From positions 1 through 6,044 of the forward strand of contig JASFWK010000128.1 of NCBI GenBank assembly GCA_050049355.1: a stretch of DNA of 6,044 nt, read 5' to 3'. This document shows, piece after piece, positions 1 through 5,912 of the stretch. A program made the position numbers and the translations under genes. The notes under the pieces are model-generated. The model was given only the letters and a program-made list of their open reading frames with translations, was not told the origin of the DNA and ran no database searches. The stretch is from JASFWK01 sp050049355 (GTDB lineage: Bacteria > Chloroflexota > Anaerolineae > B4-G1 > DUEL01). Position 1 is the stretch's first letter, and every line of letters begins with the position of its first letter.

Positions 1-108
1 TTTATCTACCACTTCGCTCTTGTGCAGCTCCTGATGGTCTACTTCCCCTTCGGCAAGTTGATGCATACCATCGGCAGCGTGCTTTCCAAGATGGTTGCCA
101 GGAGCTAA
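1..108 (+). CDS. NarI/DsrM-like membrane cytochrome b subunit (3' end only)
   Basis: This is the C-terminal 35 codons of a gene that begins before the window and ends at TAA 106-108. The peptide has a hydrophobic helix followed by an FPF-x-K-L-M-H segment and a short basic tail. Seen: two histidines, at visible residues 4 and 22, lie 18 apart with FPF between them. In E. coli NarI, as I recall it, the last transmembrane helix carries haem b ligands His187 and His205 with the same 18-residue spacing and an FPF motif, so these are likely haem ligands. The known role of the family (NarI, DsrM, HdrE, TmcC) is quinol oxidation or quinone reduction through two b haems in the cytoplasmic membrane. 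The next gene, an HdrD/DsrK-like protein, starts 10 bases after the stop, which is the usual M-K or E-D pairing. The exact subfamily cannot be decided from this fragment. Confidence 0.8.
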   Translation, partial: FIYHFALVQLLMVYFPFGKLMHTIGSVLSKMVARS

Positions 109-118
109 GGAGGACAGC

Positions 119-1366
119 ATGCTTTCTCGATTTCGTGAAGTGATTCGTGGCCGCATCAGCAGGCCCTTGCAGTACTATGAAGATATCTGCGTGCGCTGCG
201 GGGCATGCGTTGATGCCTGTCACTTCTACGCAGTTTCCCGAGATCAGGCCCACATTCCGGCCTACCGCATGATGCTGATCAAGAAGCTGATGCACCGTGG
301 CACAGACGAGCGTGAGACGCTCTTGGACTGGTATCGTGAGTCGCGGGCTGGGGACGATCGCATGGTGGACGAGCTTCGGCGAGCGATGTGGGAGTGCACG
401 GGGTGTCGTCGCTGCGCTGTCTTCTGCCCCTTCGACCTGGACACAGGGTTGGTGGTCAGCGCGGGGCGCTTCTCTCTGCTGCAAGAGGGGTTGGGACCGG
501 AGATGATCGCCGAGATCGGCAACGCCGAGGTCGCCAAAGGAGAGATCATTGATGCTGTCAAGGAGTTCTACGTAGACCAGGTGGAGGAGTTGGAGCGGCG
601 GCTGCAGGATGAGTTCGCTCCTGATCTTAAGATCCCGGTGGACAAGGAGGGGGCACGCATCCTGTACGTGCCGCTGGTGGGGGAGCACGCTGTTATTCCG
701 GCGGCGAAGGTCTTCCACGCGGCGAGGGAGGATTGGACCCTGAGCCTGTTCACGGCGACGAATCACTCCTACTTCGTTGGAGACGTGGACAAGGCCAAGC
801 AGGCAGCCCGCTGGATCGTGGAGGAGGCCCACCGCCTCGGTGTGAAGGCTATCGTCTACCCCGAATGCGGGCACGCCACGCGCACGCTGCTGTACTACTT
901 CGACGGCTGGTTTGGAGATGAGGTCGCGGACATGGAGCGAATGAACGTCGTTCAGTTGGTTGGTTCCTACCTGCGGGAAGGCAAGGTCCGTCTGCGCCCC
1001 GGCACCTTTGAGGTGCCCTTGACGTATCACGATCCGTGCAACCTGGGGCGGAATGGCGGAATCTGCGAGGAGCCGCGGGAGCTGATCCGGGCGGTATCGA
1101 CGGACTTCCGCGAGCTCATCCCCAATCGGACCCTGAACTGGTGCTGTGGCGGAGGTGGGGGGTTGATCGCTGCCACGGAGATGGAGGAGATTCGAATGAA
1201 GGCAGGACGCCCCAAAGTGGAACAGATCCGCCGCAGCGGGGCGGAGTGGGTGGTGACTGCCTGCGAGAACTGCAAGACTCAGCTGAGGGATTTAAGCGAG
1301 CACTACCAGTTGGGCATCGAGATCAAGGGGGTGGTTGACCTCGTCGCCGAGGCTTTGGTCTTGTAG
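119..1366 (+). CDS. HdrD/DsrK-like (Fe-S)-binding protein with CCG domain
   Basis: This 415-residue iron-sulfur protein probably forms the cytoplasmic electron-transfer and catalytic subunit of a membrane complex with the upstream cytochrome b. Seen: a first ferredoxin motif with Cys24, 27, 30 and 34; a second with Cys93, 96, 99 and 103 followed by Pro; a half-motif ECGHA at Cys250; and a full CCG motif with Cys307, Cys342-Cys343 and Cys382-x2-Cys385 (C-x34-CC-x38-CxxC). In HdrB/HdrD the CCG motif binds the non-cubane [4Fe-4S] cluster that splits a heterodisulfide, and in DsrK it is proposed to act on the DsrC trisulfide. One complete CCG motif plus the ECGHA half resembles DsrK/TmcB-like proteins, from memory. 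ATG 119 is chosen because AGGAGG at 108-113 lies five bases upstream; an in-frame TTG at 95 would overlap the preceding gene and lacks such a site. No DsrC, DsrJ, DsrO or DsrP is visible, so the partner substrate is unknown. Confidence 0.88.
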   Translation: MLSRFREVIRGRISRPLQYYEDICVRCGACVDACHFYAVSRDQAHIPAYRMMLIKKLMHRGTDERETLLDWYRESRAGDDRMVDELRRAMWECTGCRRCAVFCPFDLDTGLVVSAGRFSLLQEGLGPEMIAEIGNAEVAKGEIIDAVKEFYVDQVEELERRLQDEFAPDLKIPVDKEGARILYVPLVGEHAVIPAAKVFHAAREDWTLSLFTATNHSYFVGDVDKAKQAARWIVEEAHRLGVKAIVYPECGHATRTLLYYFDGWFGDEVADMERMNVVQLVGSYLREGKVRLRPGTFEVPLTYHDPCNLGRNGGICEEPRELIRAVSTDFRELIPNRTLNWCCGGGGGLIAATEMEEIRMKAGRPKVEQIRRSGAEWVVTACENCKTQLRDLSEHYQLGIEIKGVVDLVAEALVL

Positions 1367-1394
1367 GGTCCCGATGACTCAGGGAGGTGCAAAC

Positions 1395-1724
1395 ATGGAG
1401 CGTGATGAGCGGACTCCTCAAGGCGCTGCACAGCAGTGGCACCAGATGTTGATTGATGATTACTACGACTATCGCTGGCGACAGGTGATCGAACCGTTGT
1501 GCGACAAGCTCCAACGCTGGAAAGACGGGGAACTTGCCCACGCCGAGATGGATCAGACCCTTGAGGAGGTCCACCAGCAGGTCTGCGAGGTGCGCGGCCT
1601 CTTCTCTCAAAGAGAGGACCGGCTGGTGAACCTGATTCAGTGGCTAGACTGGGAGTGGTTCGAGGAATGGGTGGAGAGCCATTCCCCTCCGGAGGGAGTC
1701 CGGTTGGCTGAGTCACCGGAGTGA
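1395..1724 (+). CDS. Acidic tryptophan-rich protein of unknown function
   Basis: I do not recognise this 109-residue protein. The start at ATG 1395 is supported by GGGAGGTG at 1382-1389 with a five-base spacer, and it lies 28 bases after the Fe-S gene, so it is very likely co-transcribed. Seen: seven tryptophans (15, 28, 42, 83, 86, 88, 92), four of them in the short segment WLDWEWFEEW; 25 Asp/Glu against 11 Lys/Arg; two lone cysteines (36, 64) that form no metal motif; and no signal peptide or membrane span. The pattern suggests a mostly helical soluble protein, with 30-70 a likely amphipathic helix. Inference: an accessory or docking subunit of the membrane redox complex, or an adaptor to the flavoprotein that follows. 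The Desulfovibrio Tmc complex also contains a protein described as tryptophan-rich (TmcD), but I cannot show homology. Confidence 0.85.
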   Translation: MERDERTPQGAAQQWHQMLIDDYYDYRWRQVIEPLCDKLQRWKDGELAHAEMDQTLEEVHQQVCEVRGLFSQREDRLVNLIQWLDWEWFEEWVESHSPPEGVRLAESPE

Positions 1725-1746
1725 ATCTGATTGCGAAGCTTCATCT

Positions 1747-1773
1747 GAGGATATTCTGATTTCGGGCATCCTC
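1747..1773 (+). repeat. Short inverted repeat between the Trp-rich and flavoprotein genes
   Basis: GAGGAT at 1747-1752 pairs exactly with ATCCTC at 1768-1773 around a 15-base loop, and two further outer pairs (1744-1745 with 1775-1776) follow one mismatch. No T-run follows, so it is not an intrinsic terminator. It could be an mRNA processing or stability hairpin within the operon, or chance. Confidence 0.25.
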
Positions 1774-1804
1774 CGAGATGGCTGAAGGCGAAGGGGGATC
1801 CAGA

Positions 1805-3190
1805 ATGGGAAACGAGATCAAGGAGTACGACGTTGTCGTCATTGGTTCCGGTGCCGGCGCTACCATCGTTGACAGTGCCCTGGGACACGACCTGAGGGTC
1901 GCCTGGGTAGATAAAGGGCCGCTGGGAGGAACCTGTCTGAACGTAGGCTGCATCCCTTCGAAGGTGCTCATCTTCCCCGCAGACAGAGTGGTGGAGATCC
2001 AAGAAGCGAGGAAACTGGGCATAGATGCGGAAGTCAAGCGTATCGATTTTCAGGCGATTATGGAGCGGATGCGAAGGATTGTGGCTGAAAGCCAAAAGGA
2101 GATGAGAGAGGGAATACGACACGCCCGAAACCTCGATTTCTACGAAACGGAGGCGCGTTTTGCTGGTCCGTATGCCCTGCAGGTGGGTGGAGAGAGGATA
2201 AAGGGAGAGAGGATATACATAGCCTCTGGCGCAAGGCCACTGATCCCCCCAATCAAGGGTATTGATCAAGTTGGGTACTTGACCAACGACACGGTCCTGG
2301 AGCTTGATGAGAGACCAGAGAGCATCGTCATCGTTGGCGGTGGATACATCGGTGCCGAGTATGGCCACTTCTTCGCCGCGATGGGAAGCAAGGTCACGAT
2401 TCTGCAGAGAAATGACCGCTTGGTCCCCGAGGAAGAACCCGAAATCTCAGAACTACTGAAGAGAAAGATGACCGAGCGCATGAAGGTCTATACTCACACT
2501 GAGGTGACTGAGGTTAGGACGGGCGGAAGAGCAGGTTACCTGCTGATCGGCAGGGACGTTCACACAGGCGAGGAAAGGCAATTCGAGGCGGAGCAGGTCT
2601 TGCTTGCCGCTGGGCGCAAGTCGAATGCTGATCTGCTGAAGGTTGAAAATGCCGGCATTGAGGTGGATGCGCGGGGCTACGTCAGAGTCAACGAGTATCT
2701 CGAGACGAACGTGAAGAACATCTGGGCGTTTGGTGACGCTATTGGGAAGCACATGTTCAGGCACGTGGCCAATCGAGAAGCGGTGGTCGCCTGGCATAAC
2801 AGTGTGCACGATCGCAAGGTCGAAATGGATTATCGAGCTGTTCCCCATGCCGTCTTCTCCAACCCCCAGATTGCGTCGGTTGGCCCTACGGAGGAACAGG
2901 CCCAGGCGGAGTTCGACATCCTCGTGGGAGAGGCGAGGTACCTTGATGTGGCCAAGGGGCAGGCGATGATGGAGAAGGATGGCTTCGCCAAAGCCATCCT
3001 TGAGAAAGGAAGCGGGAAGATACTGGGGTTCCATATCATCGGGCCGTACGCGCCGATTCTCATCCAGGAGGTTGTGGATGTCATGGCGAAGGGAGGGACA
3101 CCTGGATGGGTCTCTGGCGGAATGCACATACATCCGGCAATGCCGGAGCTAGTAGTCGCCGCTCTGTACAACCTTCGGGAGCCTCGCTGA
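1805..3190 (+). CDS. FAD-dependent pyridine nucleotide-disulfide oxidoreductase (dihydrolipoyl dehydrogenase / mycothione reductase-like)
   Basis: This 461-residue soluble flavoenzyme should move electrons between NAD(P)H, FAD and a disulfide substrate. Seen in order: the FAD-binding GSGAGA motif (14-19); the redox-active disulfide in GGTCLNVGCIPSK (Cys44 and Cys49); the nucleotide-binding GGGYIG (178-183); the second FAD motif with GD (Asp311); and the C-terminal dimerisation domain ending in HIHPAMPE, giving the catalytic His443/Glu448 pair. All catalytic residues are present and the length is normal for the family. Odd points: the last Gly of GxGxxG is Ala, and the strand after GGGYIG ends in Gln201-Arg202 rather than an acidic residue, which favours NADPH as in MerA or glutathione reductase. 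ATG 1805 is preferred over in-frame ATG 1778 because AAGGGGG at 1791-1797 sits seven bases before it. Automatic annotation would probably say dihydrolipoyl dehydrogenase, but no lipoyl protein or 2-oxoacid dehydrogenase gene is in the window, so the substrate is open. Confidence 0.9.
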   Translation: MGNEIKEYDVVVIGSGAGATIVDSALGHDLRVAWVDKGPLGGTCLNVGCIPSKVLIFPADRVVEIQEARKLGIDAEVKRIDFQAIMERMRRIVAESQKEMREGIRHARNLDFYETEARFAGPYALQVGGERIKGERIYIASGARPLIPPIKGIDQVGYLTNDTVLELDERPESIVIVGGGYIGAEYGHFFAAMGSKVTILQRNDRLVPEEEPEISELLKRKMTERMKVYTHTEVTEVRTGGRAGYLLIGRDVHTGEERQFEAEQVLLAAGRKSNADLLKVENAGIEVDARGYVRVNEYLETNVKNIWAFGDAIGKHMFRHVANREAVVAWHNSVHDRKVEMDYRAVPHAVFSNPQIASVGPTEEQAQAEFDILVGEARYLDVAKGQAMMEKDGFAKAILEKGSGKILGFHIIGPYAPILIQEVVDVMAKGGTPGWVSGGMHIHPAMPELVVAALYNLREPR

Positions 3191-3266
3191 TCGCCCCTAC
3201 GGTAGCTGCATCCGCCAGCAACTCCTCTCTCAAGCAGACGTCAGATCGAAACAGGAGGGTAGAGGA

Positions 3267-3434
3267 ATGACAAAGGTGAAGGATCCAGTTTGCGAGATGA
3301 TGATTGACCCCGAAACGGCTGTGGCCACCACGGAATACAAGGGTCAGACGTACTACTTCTGTGCCCGAGGGTGCAAGATTGCTTTCGATAACGACCCCGA
3401 GAAGTACGTCAAGGCACAGAAGCGGGATCGATAA
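3267..3434 (+). CDS. Small YHS-domain protein (metal-associated)
   Basis: This 55-residue protein is easily missed because of its size. Its start is well supported: AGGAGG at 3253-3258 lies eight bases before ATG 3267, and it ends at TAA 3432-3434. Seen: an N-terminal KDPVCEMMID segment, then YKGQTYYFCARGC and FDNDPEKYV, which is the complete YHS pattern with Cys9, Cys32 and Cys36. YHS domains (about 45 residues) occur alone or fused to heavy-metal P-type ATPases and are thought to bind metal ions through the conserved cysteines. It lies 76 bases after the flavoprotein gene with no clear promoter between, and a terminator follows 88 bases downstream, so it is probably the last gene of the redox unit. 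Two P1B ATPases follow immediately, so a role in metal binding, sensing or delivery to the pumps is plausible, though not shown. Confidence 0.9.
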   Translation: MTKVKDPVCEMMIDPETAVATTEYKGQTYYFCARGCKIAFDNDPEKYVKAQKRDR

Positions 3435-3522
3435 TCCCGGGAGACTCCCTGTGTTGCATTGAAGAATGCTCAGTCTCGATTCCTCCGACGTGCCCTGAGG
3501 AGGGTGCAGCGGTCGATATCTG

Positions 3523-3564
3523 GGGGAGCGGGCCATCCCGTCGGTTTGCTCCCCTTCTCTTTTT
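3523..3564 (+). terminator. Rho-independent terminator after the YHS gene
   Basis: GGGGAGC at 3523-3529 pairs perfectly with GCTCCCC at 3548-3554. The 18-base loop can hold an inner GGG/CCC helix (3530-3532 with 3537-3539). The stem is followed at once by the T-rich tract TTCTCTTTTT at 3555-3564. The GC-rich stem and T-tract are the standard intrinsic terminator layout for + strand transcription. It separates the redox/YHS unit from the ATPase operon, which has its own promoter. Confidence 0.8.
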
Positions 3565-3711
3565 GTGTTCTGGAAGCCCAAGCGACCGCCCTCGCAAGCC
3601 ACACCCGGGTTGGCTCCTGAGGGGCCGGACGAGTGGATCTTGTGGAGCGAGAAGGCGATTTCGGTCACTCCAGCGTAGATGGGATCCCCCGGAAAATTTA
3701 ATAGACAGATA

Positions 3712-3740
3712 TTGCCTTTATTGTTCGGGTATAGTATAAT
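3712..3740 (+). promoter_or_regulatory. Sigma70-type promoter of the metal ATPase operon
   Basis: A perfect -10 hexamer TATAAT (3735-3740) follows TTGCCT (3712-3717, four of six matches to TTGACA) with an ideal 17-base spacer. The surroundings are AT-rich, unlike the rest of the window. Transcription should start near 3746-3748, leaving only about two to four bases before ATG 3750, so the transcript would be essentially leaderless. This agrees with the absence of any Shine-Dalgarno sequence before that ATG. Confidence 0.75.
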
Positions 3741-3746
3741 ATTCGA
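3725..3746. promoter_or_regulatory. Imperfect palindrome over the -10 box, candidate metal-sensor operator
   Basis: The 22 bases read TCG-GG-TAT-AG-TA, then TA-ATA-TT-CGA. Eight of the eleven base positions in each arm are symmetric (TCG/CGA, TAT/ATA and the central TA step). It covers the -10 hexamer and the predicted start site, a typical place for repression by an ArsR/SmtB-type sensor. The 17-base spacer argues against classical MerR control, which usually needs 19-20. Part of the symmetry arises from the TATAAT box itself, so chance is possible. No regulator gene is in the window. Confidence 0.35.
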
Positions 3747-3749
3747 GAA

Positions 3750-5912
3750 ATGCTAACCAAGACGTTTGCTCTGAGAGGACTGAGCTGCATAGATTGCGCG
3801 GAGCGGGTCGAGGCGGCCGTCCGTCGGGTTGAGGGCGTGAGCGACTGCCAAGTCGACCTGGCTGCGGGTACTCTGACCGTTTCGCTGGTGGGGCAGGACG
3901 TGCCCGCGAAGCCTATTGCAGAGGCGGTGGAGGCTGCCGGCTACAGGCTGGTGCTCCAACCTCGAGAGGAAGACAGCGCGATTGCAGGATTCGTCGGCTT
4001 CGTCCTTTCGAAGCGTGAAACGACGCTGACCGCCGCCGCGGGTCTGCTGACACTCTTGGCGCTGGGGCTGACGGTGACCGGTATGCCGCCCTGGAGCTGG
4101 ATTGCTCTCTTTGCGCTGGCGATTGCGGTGGGCGGAATCCCGGTGGCGCGGCATGCCTTTCAGGAGTTATGGCTGTCCCACAGCTTGGGTATCAACGCGT
4201 TGATGGTGATCGCGGTTGTCGGAGCGGCGCTCATCGGCGAGTGGGCTGAAGGGGCTGTTGTGGTGGTGCTCTTTTCGCTTGGGGAGACGCTAGAGGGGTA
4301 CGCCGCCGAGCAAGCTCGGGGCGCGCTGGAGAGCCTCCTGGATCTGGCCCCGCCGGTAGCGCGGAGGGTGCTGCCGACTGGAGTGGCGGAAAGGGTGAGG
4401 GTCGAGCAGTTGGCAATCGGCGACCGCGTGAGGGTGCGCCCGGGTGACCGCGTCAGCGTAGATGGCGTGGTCCGCACTGGGCGAAGCGCTGTGGATCAGT
4501 CGCCGATCACCGGCGAGAGTCTGCCGGTCGAGAAAGGGCCGGGTGATGAGGTCTTCGCAGGCACGGTCAACACCTCGGGCGCGTTGGAGGTGGAGGTGAC
4601 TCGGCTGGCGGAGGATAATACCCTCAGCCGTATGGTCGCGCTGGTGCGCGAAGCGCAGTCGCGCAAGGCTCCGGTACAACGGTTTATCGATCGCTTCGCC
4701 CGGGTCTACACGCCGGCGGTCGCCCTGGTGGCTGTGTTTGTGGCAGCTGTCCCGCCGCTCGTCTTCAGGCAGCCGTTCTGGGGAGAACAGGGTTGGCTGA
4801 TGCGGGCACTGCAGATGTTGGTGATCGCCTGTCCCTGCGCTTTGGTGATCAGTACGCCGGTCAGTTTGGTGAGCGCGATGACCAACGCCGCTGCCCGTGG
4901 AGCGTTGATCAAGGGCGGACGTACCTTGGAGGTATTGAACCGGGTTCGGGTCTTTGCGTTTGACAAGACCGGTACTCTGACTAAGGGACGTCCTGTGACC
5001 ACGGACGTGATAGGCGTCTGCACCTGCGGGGAGTGTTTGGACAACTGTGGCCTGCGACACGCCGCTGCGATCGAACTGCAGTCATCCCATCCGCTGGCGC
5101 AAGCGCTTGTGGAGGAGGCACTGGATCGCGAGTTGGACGTGCCGCGCGCTCAGGACGTGATCGTGCTGAGCGGACGCGGTGTGGAGGGGACGGTGAACGG
5201 CGCACAGGTCACGGTGGGCAGTCACGTCCACTTCGATGAGAGCTTCCCGCACTCGGAGGCGGTCTGTCGGCTGGCTGACGACCTGGCCACCCAGGGCAAG
5301 ACAGTGGTCCTGGTCCAGCACGACGACGAGGTGTGCTCGGTTTTCGGTGTGGCAGACGCTCCCCGGCCGAGCAGCCGTCAAGCGGTGGCTAAGTTGAAGG
5401 CCCTGGGTTTTCACACGGTTATGCTCAGCGGGGATAGTCCGACCGTAGCAGCAGAGATTGGCGACCACATTGGGATAGATGAGGTGCGGGCCGGGCTTAT
5501 GCCCGAGGAGAAGGTGGCTGCCGTTGCGGCGCTGGGTGTAGAGTACCAGACGGTCGCGATGGTCGGTGATGGCGTGAACGACGCGCCAGCGCTGGCTCGG
5601 GCAGACGTGGGCATCGCGATGGGCGGCGCTGGCTCGGATCAGGCGATGGAGACAGCCGATGTCGTTCTGATGGGCGATGATCTGGGACAGATACCTTTCA
5701 TCGTATGGCTCAGTCGTAGGACGAGACGTGTTGTGATGGGCAACATCGGGCTTGCTCTGGGGGTGAAGGTGGCCATCTTCGCTTGGGCGGCGGCCGGGCT
5801 GGCGACGCTGTGGATGGCGGTTGCAGCCGATGTCGGTGCCTCCCTGATGGTGATCCTGAATGGGCTGCGATTGCGGCGTATGAGAGAGAGGAATGGGCGG
5901 GGAGATGAGTAG
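3750..5912 (+). CDS. P1B-2 heavy-metal (Zn2+/Cd2+/Pb2+-type) P-type ATPase, CadA/ZntA family
   Basis: This 720-residue, full-length membrane pump should export divalent soft metals using ATP. Seen in order: an N-terminal HMA domain (1-70) with GLSCIDCA (Cys13, Cys16); membrane spans near 92-110, 115-132, 148-164 and 166-180; the actuator loop with TGES (254-257); spans near 323-340 and 352-375, the latter with CPC (361-363) followed by STP; the phosphorylation motif DKTGT (Asp405); the nucleotide-binding His-Pro (447-448); GDGVND (607-611); and two C-terminal spans. The sequence N665-x7-K673-x20-D694-x-G696 matches the membrane signature reported for the Zn/Cd/Pb subgroup P1B-2 and argues against copper. 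Odd: a cysteine cluster CTCGECLDNC (Cys424, 426, 429, 433) between DKTGT and the nucleotide domain. ATG 3750 has no ribosome site and sits nine bases after the -10 box, so leaderless translation is inferred. Its end overlaps the next gene. The metal is inferred, not proven. Confidence 0.95.
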   Translation: MLTKTFALRGLSCIDCAERVEAAVRRVEGVSDCQVDLAAGTLTVSLVGQDVPAKPIAEAVEAAGYRLVLQPREEDSAIAGFVGFVLSKRETTLTAAAGLLTLLALGLTVTGMPPWSWIALFALAIAVGGIPVARHAFQELWLSHSLGINALMVIAVVGAALIGEWAEGAVVVVLFSLGETLEGYAAEQARGALESLLDLAPPVARRVLPTGVAERVRVEQLAIGDRVRVRPGDRVSVDGVVRTGRSAVDQSPITGESLPVEKGPGDEVFAGTVNTSGALEVEVTRLAEDNTLSRMVALVREAQSRKAPVQRFIDRFARVYTPAVALVAVFVAAVPPLVFRQPFWGEQGWLMRALQMLVIACPCALVISTPVSLVSAMTNAAARGALIKGGRTLEVLNRVRVFAFDKTGTLTKGRPVTTDVIGVCTCGECLDNCGLRHAAAIELQSSHPLAQALVEEALDRELDVPRAQDVIVLSGRGVEGTVNGAQVTVGSHVHFDESFPHSEAVCRLADDLATQGKTVVLVQHDDEVCSVFGVADAPRPSSRQAVAKLKALGFHTVMLSGDSPTVAAEIGDHIGIDEVRAGLMPEEKVAAVAALGVEYQTVAMVGDGVNDAPALARADVGIAMGGAGSDQAMETADVVLMGDDLGQIPFIVWLSRRTRRVVMGNIGLALGVKVAIFAWAAAGLATLWMAVAADVGASLMVILNGLRLRRMRERNGRGDE

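Larger units (their letters stand above)
3435..3749. other. Intergenic region between redox unit and metal-ATPase operon
   Basis: This 315-base stretch has no convincing gene on either strand. It begins with a tiny hairpin, GGGAG-A-CTCCC at 3439-3449, right after the YHS stop. A second weak fold is possible from CCTCC at 3482-3486 with GGAGG at 3499-3503. The intrinsic terminator lies at 3523-3564. From about 3565 to 3690 I see nothing I can name. From about 3691 the composition becomes sharply AT-rich, leading into the promoter of the ATPase gene. An ATG at 3679 opens only 25 codons, has no ribosome site and is not called. Confidence 0.7.

Noticed and set aside
95..118. TTG 95 as start of the Fe-S protein
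   Set aside because: It would overlap the upstream gene and has no ribosome site, whereas ATG 119 has AGGAGG five bases before it.
2..1030. Long open frame of 342 codons on the - strand opposite the Fe-S protein gene
   Set aside because: It is antisense to a gene with clear catalytic motifs, shows no recognisable domain, and is the kind of shadow frame expected in GC-rich coding DNA.
1731..1757. Possible promoter TTGCGA - TATTCT before the flavoprotein
   Set aside because: The spacer is only 15 bases and both hexamers are imperfect. Operon transcription from upstream explains the gene adequately.
1778..1804. ATG 1778 as start of the flavoprotein
   Set aside because: No purine-rich site precedes it, and the extra nine residues lie outside the conserved fold. 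ATG 1805 has AAGGGGG at a suitable distance.
1637..2368. Open frame of 243 codons on the - strand spanning the Trp-rich and flavoprotein genes
   Set aside because: It is antisense to two supported genes and has no family resemblance.
3439..3503. Small hairpins after the YHS stop as a possible small RNA or riboswitch
   Set aside because: The stems are only 4-5 pairs and no known riboswitch core is recognisable. The true terminator lies further on.
3679..3756. 25-codon open frame starting at ATG 3679, overlapping the ATPase start
   Set aside because: No ribosome site, no recognisable peptide, and it lies upstream of the predicted transcription start, so it would not be on the ATPase mRNA.
4290..5060. 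Open frame of 256 codons on the - strand inside the ATPase gene
   Set aside because: The protein is low-complexity and rich in His, Arg, Gln and Ser with no motif. It lies opposite the CPC and DKTGT regions of the pump, so it is a shadow.
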